A stretch of 64,000 bases of DNA from Vibrio fortis (GTDB lineage Bacteria > Pseudomonadota > Gammaproteobacteria > Enterobacterales > Vibrionaceae), in contig NZ_AP025487.1 in NCBI RefSeq assembly GCF_024347475.1, forward strand, positions 2,418,001 through 2,482,000, written 5' to 3'. The translations under genes were made by a program, and so were the position numbers. The notes under the pieces are model-generated. The model was not told the DNA's origin. It was given only the letters and a program-made list of their open reading frames with translations, and did not search any database. The number at the start of each line of letters is the position of its first letter. The first letter of the stretch is position 1. Shown one piece after another: positions 16,852-26,253 of the stretch.

Positions 16852-17928
16852 TTATTCAGCTATTTCAGGATCATCATCAAGCGCATGGCTTGGTAGTGCA
16901 TTCCATACTGCTTTCACGAGTGTCGCCAGTGGGATGGCAAAGAATACGCCCCAAAAACCCCAAAGCCCACCAAAGACTAACACAGCTACAATGATGGCCA
17001 CAGGGTGCAGGTTGACCGCCTCAGAGAACAGTACCGGAACTAGCACGTTACCATCAAGGGCTTGGATAATACCGTAAGCCAATAGTAGCCAGTAGAATGG
17101 TGGCGCTAATCCCCATTGGAATAAGCCCACGATGGCAACAGGTACCGTCACAGCGGCTGCACCGATATATGGAATCAACACTGAGAAGCCGACAGCAACC
17201 GCAAGCAGTGCCGAGTATCGAAGATCGAGAATAGCAAACGTTACATAACTCACGCCGCCCACAATCAAGATCTCAAGCACTTTACCGCGAATATAGTTAG
17301 AGATCTGTTGGTTCATCTCGACCCATACTTTGGTTGCCAAACGGCGATTTTTTGGTAGTAACCCACTTGCCATTCGGATCATCTCTTCTTTATCTTTCAG
17401 TAAGAAGAAGATAAGTAGCGGCACTAAGATAAGGTACACCGCTAGCGTTGCAATGCTCACCAGTGATGCCAGAGAACCTTTAACCACACTTTCACCCATG
17501 CCCAACACCTTGTTTTTGGCATTCGACATCACCGATTCGACAATCTGTAGATTCGCTAACTCAGGGTAGCGCTCAGGAATGGTTGAGATGAAATTTTGCA
17601 ACCCAATGTACATATTCGGGATATCATTGAGCAGGTTTCCGACTTGATTCCAGATAGTTGGCACCAAACCAAATAAAGCAATCAACATGACACTGAAAAA
17701 CATCAAGATAACCAACATCACTGCTGGGGTTCTTGGAAGACCAAGTCGTTGGAGTTGAGTCACTGGCCATTCAAGAAGATAGGCAAGAACAATCGCTACC
17801 AGCAACGGCGCGATCAAATGACCGAAAAAATAGATGGTAATAAAACCAAATAAAATGATGGCCACCAAACTAACTGCATGTGGATCAGAAAAACGTCGTT
17901 TATACCAACGATTCATCATTTCAAGCAT
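16852..17928 (-). CDS. AI-2E family transporter, PerM-like
   Basis: Polytopic inner-membrane protein, 358 residues from ATG 17928, with about eight hydrophobic segments. The family features are the N-terminal R-R-F-S-D-P motif, the first membrane segments with L-A-Y-L-L-E-W-P, and the C-terminal G-F-S-V-L-I-P-Y-I-G-A and A-L-D-G-N-V-L-V-P-V-L. It matches E. coli PerM (YfgO) from its first residues (M-L-E-M-x-x-x-W-Y-x-R-R-F-S-D-P). Despite the family name, AI-2 export is shown only for some members and the substrate here is unknown. Its start overlaps the end of the TusA-like gene by 8 bases. Confidence 0.88.
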   Translation of the reverse strand: MLEMMNRWYKRRFSDPHAVSLVAIILFGFITIYFFGHLIAPLLVAIVLAYLLEWPVTQLQRLGLPRTPAVMLVILMFFSVMLIALFGLVPTIWNQVGNLLNDIPNMYIGLQNFISTIPERYPELANLQIVESVMSNAKNKVLGMGESVVKGSLASLVSIATLAVYLILVPLLIFFLLKDKEEMIRMASGLLPKNRRLATKVWVEMNQQISNYIRGKVLEILIVGGVSYVTFAILDLRYSALLAVAVGFSVLIPYIGAAAVTVPVAIVGLFQWGLAPPFYWLLLAYGIIQALDGNVLVPVLFSEAVNLHPVAIIVAVLVFGGLWGFWGVFFAIPLATLVKAVWNALPSHALDDDPEIAE

Positions 17929-18160
17929 TTGATTGCAATTCCTTTTTTGTAACTTGGATTTGGTGATGACCAGAACAAGCTTCAACTTCAACAGTAAAGG
18001 CTTGCTTGGATAAAAAGCTTACAATATCGGTCATTGAGCTCTGATCAGCAATATAGATCAATAAGGACTGACCATTTTCTAACTTAACACTGTGACGCTT
18101 GGCTAATAATAACGCCATTGGGCAGCGCTCTTGGCGTAAATCTAGAATATTTGGTTTCAT
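17921..18160 (-). CDS. TusA/SirA-like sulfur carrier-fold protein
   Basis: 79-residue protein with the TusA-family C-P-x-x motif: D-L-R-Q-E-R-C-P-M-A-L-L-L-A-K. The catalytic cysteine position of sulfurtransferases is kept. A second cysteine (E-A-C-S-G-H-H) is near the C-terminus. It is probably not the tRNA-thiolation TusA itself, since it lies in the bepA/perM neighbourhood and diverges outside the motif. Overlap of 8 bases with the PerM-like gene suggests translational coupling, so it could serve a sulfur-related membrane function; this is inference. Confidence 0.8.
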   Translation of the reverse strand: MKPNILDLRQERCPMALLLAKRHSVKLENGQSLLIYIADQSSMTDIVSFLSKQAFTVEVEACSGHHQIQVTKKELQSNA

Positions 18161-18339
18161 TATCTAGCTCGATGCTTATTATAAGGGTCGTATTGTAATC
18201 TGTTTTTGAAAACGTGCCATCTTTCATTCCCCAACCTTTAGTTTAACGCACGTACTTAAACAAAGGTGAGATCAGATAAAGAACCATTTCGTGTTGTCCT
18301 TGTCTTACTGTCAGAAGAAACGGAGTATTACTGACTAAT

Positions 18340-19794
18340 ATGTTTAAACGCGCTCGCTCAATAGCTTGCTTATGCATCGCTACAACACTCGGCACCCCAT
18401 TAATGGCTCAAGCCAATAGCTTGGATCTGCCCGACATAGGAACGGCTGCCGGCGGCACCCTGACCATAGACCAAGAGTTGATCTATGGTGATGCCTACAT
18501 GCGCATCATTCGTAGCAGTCAGCCTGTCGTTAATGACCCTGTACTCAATCAGTACATCGATAGCCTAGGTCACCGACTCGTCGCTAATGCAAACGACGTA
18601 AAAACGCCGTTTAACTTTTTCATGATTCGCGACAGAAACATCAACGCATTTGCCTTCTTTGGAGGCTATGTTGCTTTGCACTCGGGTTTATTCCTTCATG
18701 CTCAATCCGAAAGTGAACTGGCGTCGGTTCTTGCTCACGAGATCGCACACGTAACTCAACGTCACTTAGCTCGTAGCATGGAAGACCAAGCTCGACGCTC
18801 TCCAGCCACGATTGCTGCGATTGCCGCATCGGTACTATTAGCTATCGCAGCTCCAGAAGCAGGTATCGCAGCTCTGACAGCAACAACAGCTGGAAACATG
18901 CAAAGCCAAATCAACTACACGCGTAGCAACGAAAAAGAAGCCGATCGTTTTGGCATCAACACGATGGCGAAAGCAGGCTTTGATGTGAATGCAATGCCGC
19001 GCTTCTTTGGCCGTCTTGCAGATGAATACCGTTATGCAAGCACACCACCACCAATGCTGCTGACTCACCCATTACCAGAAGATCGTATTACCGACTCTCG
19101 CGCACGAGCTCGTAGCTACCCACCACTCAAGCTCGCGCCATCGCTTGATTACCATTTAGCAAGAGCGCGTATTGTGGCACGTTACGCAGGTATTGATGGG
19201 GATGCTGCTTTAGACTGGTTCGAGCGTAAGATGAAGAAAGCGCCAGAGTCTTTGATACCGTCGTTAGAGTACGGACAAGCCTTGGTGTACTTAGACACGA
19301 AGAAGCTCGACAAAGCAGAACCGATTCTAAATAAGCTCATCACCAATGATCCGACTAACCTTTTCTATCTCGATGCGATCTCGGATCTGCACATCGAACA
19401 GAAAAAACCACAAAAAGCGATCAAAGAGCTGAAAGCGGCATTAGTGCGTCAACCAAATAACTCAGTGCTGACAATCAATTATGCTAATGCGCTACTTGAG
19501 AACCAAGAGCAACAGGAAGCGATCAGAGTGCTGCAACGCTACACTCACGACAACCCAAATGACACCAACGGTTGGCACCTATTGTCGAAAGCAAACATCG
19601 ACCTTGGCAATAGTGATGAAGATCTAGCGGCGCGAGCGGAAATCTTGGCACTGCAAGCGAACTGGAATAAAGCCATTCAATACTACACTCAAGCCAGTCA
19701 AATCGCTGAGCTAGGAAGTCTAAAACAAGCTCGTTACGACGCACGTATTGACCAATTAATGATTCAACGTGAACGCTTCTTAGCACTACAATAG
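18340..19794 (+). CDS. bepA: periplasmic metalloprotease/chaperone BepA
   Basis: M48 metallopeptidase with a TPR domain that helps assemble or degrade outer-membrane proteins such as LptD. 484 residues, near the E. coli 487. Signal peptide cut after about A-Q-A. The zinc motif H-E-I-A-H begins at residue 133, the third ligand glutamate is in S-N-E-K-E-A-D, and the histidine-switch region is T-H-P-L-P-E-D-R-I. The C-terminal half (from about residue 300) is TPR repeats. It is divergent from the TusA-like gene and followed by arsC, as in E. coli yfgC-yfgD. The start has GGAG rather far upstream (14 bases). Confidence 0.95.
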   Translation: MFKRARSIACLCIATTLGTPLMAQANSLDLPDIGTAAGGTLTIDQELIYGDAYMRIIRSSQPVVNDPVLNQYIDSLGHRLVANANDVKTPFNFFMIRDRNINAFAFFGGYVALHSGLFLHAQSESELASVLAHEIAHVTQRHLARSMEDQARRSPATIAAIAASVLLAIAAPEAGIAALTATTAGNMQSQINYTRSNEKEADRFGINTMAKAGFDVNAMPRFFGRLADEYRYASTPPPMLLTHPLPEDRITDSRARARSYPPLKLAPSLDYHLARARIVARYAGIDGDAALDWFERKMKKAPESLIPSLEYGQALVYLDTKKLDKAEPILNKLITNDPTNLFYLDAISDLHIEQKKPQKAIKELKAALVRQPNNSVLTINYANALLENQEQQEAIRVLQRYTHDNPNDTNGWHLLSKANIDLGNSDEDLAARAEILALQANWNKAIQYYTQASQIAELGSLKQARYDARIDQLMIQRERFLALQ

Positions 19795-19882
19795 CGGTTG
19801 CTTAAAACAAGACTCAACCAGTGAGAGCGCGCTACTCTGCCGCTCTCACAAAATATAAATAAAACTATACCGAGGAAGAAAC

Positions 19883-20233
19883 ATGTCTGTCGTAATTTAT
19901 CATAACCCTCGCTGCTCAAAGAGCCGCCAAACTCTCGCGATTCTTGAAGAGAATGGGGTTCAACCAGAAATCATTAAATACTTAGAGACACCGTTGTCTG
20001 TTGAGCAATTGAAGGTTCTATTTTCTCAACTGGGCTTTGAAACCGTTCGTGAAATGATGCGTACCAAAGAAGCCGACTACAAAGAAGCGAATCTAGGTGA
20101 CAGCGCCGTAACCGACGAACAGCTGTTTGCGGCAATGGCGGATAATCCAAAGCTTTTCGAACGACCTGTTGTTGTGGCAAATAACCGTGCCAAGATTGGT
20201 CGTCCACCAGAGCAAGTACTAGAGATTCTATAA
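19883..20233 (+). CDS. arsC: arsenate reductase (glutaredoxin type), YfgD-like
   Basis: ArsC-family protein of 116 residues. Catalytic cysteine in H-N-P-R-C-S-K-S-R-Q, and the arsenate-binding arginines in M-M-R-T-K-E and F-E-R-P-V-V. Gene order after bepA matches E. coli yfgC-yfgD. CGAGGAAGAAAC precedes the ATG. There is no arsR, arsB or acr3 gene nearby, so a dedicated arsenic resistance operon is not indicated. The WrbA-like gene begins 6 bases after its stop. Confidence 0.9.
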   Translation: MSVVIYHNPRCSKSRQTLAILEENGVQPEIIKYLETPLSVEQLKVLFSQLGFETVREMMRTKEADYKEANLGDSAVTDEQLFAAMADNPKLFERPVVVANNRAKIGRPPEQVLEIL

Positions 20234-20830
<597 letters not shown>

Positions 20831-20832
20831 TT

Positions 20833-21267
20833 ATGTATATGTCTGAGAAAGCGATGTCTCCCAAGACTAAGCTATTTCGTTACTTTGCTTTAGTGGGTAA
20901 CTTATTGCTTTTAGGCTGGGTAGTAGCATGGCAGATGACCCTTTCACCACACCCTCATTTAGACAATGTAACGCTAGCGATTGTATGGGCGGTGCCACTG
21001 CTGTTGCCACTCCCGGGGATTATGGCGGCTAAGCCATACACTCATGCGTGGGCTAATTTTATTTTAATGCTCTACTTTCTACATGCATTAACGATTTTGT
21101 ATGTCGATGGTGGGGAGCGCATGCTCGCTGCAGTTGAGCTTCTGCTGACGACCTTAGGTTTTGCTGGCAATATTCTGTTCGCCCGCTTCCGAGCAAGAGA
21201 ACTCGGCATTAAGCTAAAACGTCTCTCTGAAATCGAAAAGAAAGAGAAAGCCAAGTTTGAACAGTAG
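20833..21267 (+). CDS. DUF2069 inner-membrane protein
   Basis: About 144 residues with four hydrophobic segments (L-L-L-L-G-W-V-V-A-W, V-W-A-V-P-L-L-L-P-L-P-G-I, F-I-L-M-L-Y-F-L-H-A-L-T-I, and L-L-L-T-T-L-G-F-A-G-N-I-L-F) and a basic, charged C-terminal tail. The core G-x-x-A-x-x-x-Y-T-x-A-W fits DUF2069. The start is set at ATG 20833, 10 bases after AAAGGA; ATG 20839 is possible. It almost overlaps the WrbA-like stop (20828-20830). Function unknown. Confidence 0.78.
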   Translation: MYMSEKAMSPKTKLFRYFALVGNLLLLGWVVAWQMTLSPHPHLDNVTLAIVWAVPLLLPLPGIMAAKPYTHAWANFILMLYFLHALTILYVDGGERMLAAVELLLTTLGFAGNILFARFRARELGIKLKRLSEIEKKEKAKFEQ

Positions 21268-21374
21268 TTGCTACGTTAACCAATGACATAGTTACTTAGA
21301 TATTTAGTAACTCAAATCCTGAGATACTCACAAGTAGATAGCTCTATCGAAATTGGTTGCTCAATAGCTACAAA

Positions 21375-21404
21375 AAAGCCCTGCACACTCGCAGGGCTTT
21401 CTTC
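21375..21404. terminator. bidirectional terminator after the DUF2069 gene
   Basis: Stem AAAGCCCTGC / GCAGGGCTTT with a 6-base loop. On the minus strand it is followed by a T-run from the AAAAAA at 21372-21377; on the plus strand by CTTCATTTTT. It serves two convergent genes. Confidence 0.85.
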
Positions 21405-21418
21405 ATTTTTAAACTCGA

Positions 21419-22678
21419 TTATCGAATCCACTCATAAACCAAGCTTGGCTTAACCGGTTCCGGTGCACGAGTCATCTCAATAACTTGACTGCTCTCAGCT
21501 TCTTCCGTTACCTCTTGAGCGGCATCTGTTGTCGACTCTGTGGTTGGCGCTTTCACTTCGGCAGATAAGTTGCTTGGCGTCACCACTTGTGGAGCTCTCT
21601 CTGCTTCCGCTTGTGATTCAGCTTCACCGACAGATAGAGTGTTATCTTGCGCTTCAAATTCCGGCGTTTTTTCTGGCTCTAAGTAAGAAGCTTCAACCTT
21701 AGCGACTGAGCGTAGGCCTTCGACTTCTTTTTCAAACTCATCTTGAGTTGATAGCAGATGAATCCTGAATGTAACTTCATGATTCTGGATCTTAAGGATA
21801 TCCAGGCTCGCTACTGAGTTTAGTGCTTTCAGTGCGTTCTCCAACTGGAAGAAGTCCTGTGCGTTATCCAAACTAATGAACTGCGCAAGAATAGACTCTG
21901 AAGACTCACTCGCGACCGTTACTGCGCTTTTCGCAGCATAGTAATTGCTGATTTCGTTCACTAACGACTGAGACGCAGATGCTCCGCTACCAGAGATAGA
22001 ACCCGTAACCGGCGATTTTGGTGAACTCGTCAGTTGGTTAGGCTGCTGATCATATAGCGTCCAACGCAGGCCTGACGGTTGAGCGCGTACAACTAACACC
22101 GCATCTACAGGATAACGCTGACTCGCTTGGCTGATAGGTGCAACAAAACCGCCCCATAGATCAGACGTCGCAATACCTGTGATGTCATCAAAGTCTCCAA
22201 CCGGCAGAGTAATTGGTAAGCCACGCATTTTCGCGTTTTGTTGAATACCCGTCGCTAATGCTGAATTCGAATGTTCCCAAACGATATTCTTGTCGTAGTT
22301 TTGTTCTTCAACCAACCACACCAACACGTTTGAGCGCGTGTCTGGCCAATATGGCAACTGTGCCTGAGTTAACAGGTTACGAATCTGAGCACCATTGAAG
22401 CGCATGCGTAGTGTCGTCTGCTCACTCGTCTCACCAAAACTCATTTGAGATAGGTATTGAGCGCTTTGACGCATCGCCTTTTGAACGGTCTCATTCGTGG
22501 CAACATCTGTCTGACCGGTCGCACGCACTAATACTTGCTGCATGCCTTCATTTCTTGCCGCTCTTTCAGGCTCTTTCTGTTCTGAGTTGATAGCCACTTC
22601 GGCACTAAAAATGTCCACCTGAGTCAATGCATAACTCGGCGCAGCCAGTAGTCCCATCAACAATGCTAAATAACGCAT
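21419..22678 (-). CDS. DUF2066 family exported protein
   Basis: 419 residues from ATG 22678. Signal peptide (R-Y-L-A-L-L-M-G-L-L-A-A-P-S-Y-A), then the conserved DUF2066 region over about the first 200 residues (E-A-A-R-N-E-G-M-Q-Q-V-L-V-R-A-T-G-type motif, Y-L-S-Q-M-S-F near 85). The C-terminal third is low in conservation and rich in Glu, Ser and Thr (residues about 330-400), with no recognisable domain. A start at 22720 would hide the signal peptide behind charged residues. Periplasmic or membrane-associated function unknown. Confidence 0.75.
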   Translation of the reverse strand: MRYLALLMGLLAAPSYALTQVDIFSAEVAINSEQKEPERAARNEGMQQVLVRATGQTDVATNETVQKAMRQSAQYLSQMSFGETSEQTTLRMRFNGAQIRNLLTQAQLPYWPDTRSNVLVWLVEEQNYDKNIVWEHSNSALATGIQQNAKMRGLPITLPVGDFDDITGIATSDLWGGFVAPISQASQRYPVDAVLVVRAQPSGLRWTLYDQQPNQLTSSPKSPVTGSISGSGASASQSLVNEISNYYAAKSAVTVASESSESILAQFISLDNAQDFFQLENALKALNSVASLDILKIQNHEVTFRIHLLSTQDEFEKEVEGLRSVAKVEASYLEPEKTPEFEAQDNTLSVGEAESQAEAERAPQVVTPSNLSAEVKAPTTESTTDAAQEVTEEAESSQVIEMTRAPEPVKPSLVYEWIR

Positions 22679-22946
22679 ATCGATCCTAGTCTTAAAATCT
22701 TGTGCCCTGATGATAAGCAACTATGGGTAAGTGGGCAAGGAAGATGGTAGATACTGGGTTGAATAACCGAGATTTATTGGGGTGGTAGATAGCCACAAAG
22801 AAAAAATGACGACAACTTAGGTAATAACGCACATATTTTCAACAAATGAACGATTAATTTGACTCAACCTATATAGCAATCGATTGCTAGGTGATAAAAT
22901 CCCGCGAATTTTATTTTTTACTTTACGATTAGCTCAAGGACCTATC
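22679..22946. promoter_or_regulatory. divergent DUF2066/uraA promoter region
   Basis: 268 bases without a gene. The uraA-proximal part holds a PurR-like dyad (separate entry) and a GATAAAAT at 22893-22900 that could be a -10 element. I see nothing assignable near the DUF2066 start. Confidence 0.5.
22874..22889 (+). promoter_or_regulatory. candidate PurR operator upstream of uraA
   Basis: TAGCAATCGATTGCTA is a perfect palindrome matching 10 of the 12 fixed positions of the PurR box ANGCAANCGNTTNCNT; only the outer A and T differ. It lies 57 bases before the uraA start. In E. coli the upp-uraA genes are PurR-controlled. Confidence 0.6.
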
Positions 22947-24185
22947 ATGAAAAATGCTTTGCAGGGTGCGCAAATGCTCTTTGTCGCCTTTGGTGCACTG
23001 GTATTAGTCCCACTACTTACTGGTTTAGATCCCAATGTTGCACTATTCGGTGCGGGTATTGGTACCCTTCTCTTCCAAGTTATTACTCGCCGTTCGGTTC
23101 CAATTTTCTTAGCCTCTTCTTTCGCGTTTATCGCACCGATCATGTTTGGCGTACAAACTTGGGGGATAGGTGCCACGATGGGCGGTCTAATGGCTGCGGG
23201 TGTGGTCTACGTTCTAATGGGTGGTCTCATTAAGGTACGTGGTGTTGGCTTTATCCATAAATTATTACCGCCGGTAGTGGTTGGCCCCGTAATCATGGTT
23301 ATTGGTCTTGGTTTAGCGCCAGTGGCCGTTAACATGGCACTGGGTAAAACTGGAGACGGTGCAGTTCAGCTAGTAGATGCGGATGCAGCGCTTTGGATCT
23401 CCGCGATTTCGCTGATTGTTACTATCGTTATTAGCGTATTTGCGAAGGGCTTTATGAAACTGCTGCCAATCTTTGGTGGTATTGTAGCAGGCTACATCAC
23501 GAGCTTAGTCTACGGCGCAGTTGACTTTACGCCTGTTGCTCAAGCCTCTTGGTTAGCTATGCCGAATTTTGTCACTCCAGAGTTCAACATCAATGCTATC
23601 TTCTTCATGGTCTTCGTTGCTATCGCTCCTGCGGTTGAACACGTTGGTGACATGCTGGCGATTTCGAACGTAACCGGTAAAGATTACCTTAAAAAGCCAG
23701 GCTTGCACCGCACCATCACAGGCGACGGCGTGGCAACGATTGCAGCGTCTATGCTGGGCGCGCCACCAAATACCACTTACAGTGAAGTAACGGGTGCGGT
23801 AATGCTGACGAAGGCATTCAATCCAGTCATCATGACTTGGGCGGCAGTAACCGCGATTGTACTTGCGTTAGTGGGTAAACTAGGCGCGTTACTGCAAACT
23901 ATACCGGTTCCAGTAATGGGCGGTATCATGATTCTACTGTTTGGTTCTATTGCAACAGTTGGCCTAAATACACTGATCAAAAACCAAGTTGACCTGCACA
24001 AATCACGTAACCTTGTGATTGTGGGTGTGACACTGGTATTCGGTATTGGCGGTATGGCTTTTGGTATCGGCGACTTCAGCCTTCAGGGCGTGAGCTTGTG
24101 TGGTATCGTTGCTATTCTACTAAATCTAGTACTGCCAGAAGAGCTGGGTGAGAACCACTCTGTAGATACTGCGCAGATTAAGTAA
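22947..24185 (+). CDS. uraA: uracil:proton symporter
   Basis: Nucleobase transporter (NCS2 family), 412 residues and about 14 hydrophobic segments, starting at ATG 22947 after AGCTCAAGGA. NCS2 features include A-P-A-V-E-H-V-G-D-M, close to the substrate-binding glutamate of E. coli UraA, and G-D-G-V-A-T-I-A-A-S-M-L-G-A-P-P-N-T-T-Y-type motif near residue 270. It is convergent with upp, which traps imported uracil as UMP; in E. coli the two are one operon. Confidence 0.95.
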   Translation: MKNALQGAQMLFVAFGALVLVPLLTGLDPNVALFGAGIGTLLFQVITRRSVPIFLASSFAFIAPIMFGVQTWGIGATMGGLMAAGVVYVLMGGLIKVRGVGFIHKLLPPVVVGPVIMVIGLGLAPVAVNMALGKTGDGAVQLVDADAALWISAISLIVTIVISVFAKGFMKLLPIFGGIVAGYITSLVYGAVDFTPVAQASWLAMPNFVTPEFNINAIFFMVFVAIAPAVEHVGDMLAISNVTGKDYLKKPGLHRTITGDGVATIAASMLGAPPNTTYSEVTGAVMLTKAFNPVIMTWAAVTAIVLALVGKLGALLQTIPVPVMGGIMILLFGSIATVGLNTLIKNQVDLHKSRNLVIVGVTLVFGIGGMAFGIGDFSLQGVSLCGIVAILLNLVLPEELGENHSVDTAQIK

Positions 24186-24200
24186 TCAAAAATCGAAAAC

Positions 24201-24236
24201 AAAAAGGGAGCGTATCATCAGATACGCTCCCTTTTT
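24201..24236. terminator. bidirectional terminator between uraA and upp
   Basis: Near-perfect 16-bp stem AAAAAGGGAGCGTATC / GATACGCTCCCTTTTT with ATCA loop between convergent genes. Confidence 0.95.
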
Positions 24237-24289
24237 AATCTATTGGCTTTTTCTATTGGTTATAGCGAACATCGCTACAACCAACTGAA

Positions 24290-24916
24290 TTATTTAGTAC
24301 CGAAGATCTTATCGCCAGCATCACCAAGACCAGGAACAATGTAGCCCTTGTCGTTTAGCTTCTCATCGATTGCCGCAGTGTAAAGCTCTACATCTGGGTG
24401 TGCTTTTTCAAGTGCCGCGATACCTTCTGGAGCAGCTACAAGAACAAGAATCTTAAAGTGTTTACAGCCTTTCTCTTTCATTAGGTCGATGGTTGCGATC
24501 ATTGAACCACCCGTTGCTAGCATTGGGTCAACAACAAGCGCAATACGCTCATCGATGTTAGATGCTAGCTTGTTGAAGTATGGAACAGGCTCAAGTGTTT
24601 CTTCATCACGGTAGATACCTACCACACTGATACGTGCACTTGGGATATGCTCTAGTACACCATCCATCATGCCAAGACCAGCACGTAGGATTGGCACAAC
24701 TGTTACCTTCTTACCTTTAATTTGGTCAACTTCTACTGGACCATTCCAGCCGTTGATCTCTACACGCTCAGTTTCGAAATCTGCTGTCGCTTCATATGTT
24801 AGAAGGCTACCCACCTCTGTTGCTAGTTCACGAAAACGCTTCGTGCTGATTTCGCCTTCACGCATCAGGCCAATCTTGTGCTTAACTAGCGGGTGTTTTA
24901 CTTCAACAACTTTCAT
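24290..24916 (-). CDS. upp: uracil phosphoribosyltransferase
   Basis: Salvages uracil to UMP with PRPP. 208 residues, exactly the E. coli length, from ATG 24916 ([14 protein letters not shown]); a longer frame to 24931 adds only five unconserved residues. The PRPP loop is [10 protein letters not shown] and the uracil-binding C-terminus is [11 protein letters not shown]. It is divergent from purM, sharing a 167-base promoter region with a strong PurR box. Confidence 0.98.
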   Translation of the reverse strand: MKVVEVKHPLVKHKIGLMREGEISTKRFRELATEVGSLLTYEATADFETERVEINGWNGPVEVDQIKGKKVTVVPILRAGLGMMDGVLEHIPSARISVVGIYRDEETLEPVPYFNKLASNIDERIALVVDPMLATGGSMIATIDLMKEKGCKHFKILVLVAAPEGIAALEKAHPDVELYTAAIDEKLNDKGYIVPGLGDAGDKIFGTK

Positions 24917-25002
24917 TTCCAACTCCGGCAATATTTAAATAAACCCACAGATTATACATCGTTTTTATCACATTTTCAGTATGTTTATTTGGCAAAAAAT
25001 TT

Positions 25003-25018
25003 ACGCAAACGTTTGCTC
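25003..25018. promoter_or_regulatory. PurR operator between upp and purM
   Basis: ACGCAAACGTTTGCTC fits the PurR consensus ANGCAANCGNTTNCNT at all fixed positions but the last. It lies in the divergent upp/purM region, 66 bases before the purM GTG, so it could control both genes. Confidence 0.85.
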
Positions 25019-25083
25019 TTATTTGGCAAGCCCTGTTAGAATAGCGCCGTTTTCACATCCAACTTAAGACCGAGGACTATCCC

Positions 25084-26124
25084 GTGAGCGGTAATAATTC
25101 TTCTCTAAGCTACAAAGACGCTGGTGTAGATATCGATGCAGGTAACGCACTAGTAGATCGTATTAAAGGTGCAGTAAAACGCACTCGTCGCCCAGAAGTA
25201 ATGGGTGGCATTGGTGGCTTTGGCGCCCTATGTGAACTACCAACTAAATACAAAGAGCCTGTACTGGTTTCAGGTACAGATGGTGTAGGTACTAAACTTC
25301 GCCTTGCTTTGGATATGAAAAAACACGACACCATAGGCATCGACCTTGTGGCAATGTGTGTGAACGACCTTATCGTTCAAGGTGCAGAACCTCTATTCTT
25401 CCTAGACTACTACGCAACAGGTAAGCTAGATGTTGATACAGCCGCTGACGTTGTTTCAGGCATCGCGGAAGGTTGTGTTCAATCTGGCTGTGCGCTTATC
25501 GGTGGTGAAACTGCTGAAATGCCAGGCATGTACGAAGGCGAAGATTACGACGTTGCTGGCTTCTGTGTGGGTGTTGTTGAAAAAGCAGACATCATCGATG
25601 GCACTAAAGTCGCGGCAGGTGATGCGCTTATCGCTGTAGGTTCAAGTGGCCCACACTCAAATGGCTACTCTTTGATTCGTAAAGTACTGGAAGTATCGGG
25701 TGCAGATAAGAAAGAAGAGCTAGAAGGTCGCACTATCGGTGAACACCTACTAGAACCAACTAAGATTTACATCAAATCAGCACTTAAGATGATTGCAGAG
25801 CACGACATCCATGCTATCTCGCACATCACTGGTGGTGGTTTCTGGGAAAACATCCCACGCGTACTTCCTGAAGGTACTAAAGCAGTTATCGACGGTAATA
25901 GCTGGGAATGGCCTGCTATCTTCAACTGGCTACAAGAGAAAGGCAACGTGGAAACATTTGAAATGTACCGCACTTTCAACTGTGGTGTTGGCCTAGTGGT
26001 TGCGCTTCCAAAAGAGCAAGCAGAAGCAGCGGTTGAGCTACTGAAAGCTGAAGGCGAAAACGCTTGGGTGATTGGTGAAATCGCGCAAGCAGCTGAAGGT
26101 GAAGAGCAAGTTGAAATCAACTAA
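25084..26124 (+). CDS. purM: phosphoribosylformylglycinamidine cyclo-ligase (AIR synthetase)
   Basis: Fifth step of de novo purine synthesis; closes FGAM to AIR with ATP. 346 residues as in E. coli. N-terminal motif [12 protein letters not shown], the ATP-binding G-T-D-G-V-G-T-K-L, and G-G-E-T-A-E-M-P-G. It begins with GTG at 25084 after GAGGACTATCCC, and the PurR box upstream fits purine repression. Followed by purN at 129 bases with a hairpin between them. Confidence 0.98.
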   Translation: MSGNNSSLSYKDAGVDIDAGNALVDRIKGAVKRTRRPEVMGGIGGFGALCELPTKYKEPVLVSGTDGVGTKLRLALDMKKHDTIGIDLVAMCVNDLIVQGAEPLFFLDYYATGKLDVDTAADVVSGIAEGCVQSGCALIGGETAEMPGMYEGEDYDVAGFCVGVVEKADIIDGTKVAAGDALIAVGSSGPHSNGYSLIRKVLEVSGADKKEELEGRTIGEHLLEPTKIYIKSALKMIAEHDIHAISHITGGGFWENIPRVLPEGTKAVIDGNSWEWPAIFNWLQEKGNVETFEMYRTFNCGVGLVVALPKEQAEAAVELLKAEGENAWVIGEIAQAAEGEEQVEIN

Positions 26125-26149
26125 GCTAAATTGCTGACTCGAACTATTA

Positions 26150-26176
26150 AGAATGGGGACTTTAGGTCCTCATTCT
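26150..26176 (+). other. hairpin between purM and purN without a U-tract
   Basis: Stem AGAATGGGGAC / GTCCTCATTCT (one G-U), loop TTTAG, followed by GCTATTTACG. A non-terminator hairpin 25 bases after the purM stop. Confidence 0.6.
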
Positions 26177-26253
26177 GCTATTTACGCCCCAGAAAACCTT
26201 AACATATGTAGGTAAATTGTTTATTTACTCTCACACACGCGTTTGATACCTCT

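Noticed and set aside
19883-20233. Arsenic resistance operon
   Set aside because: ArsC-type protein is present but no arsR, arsB or acr3 lies nearby; gene order matches the conserved bepA-yfgD pair instead.
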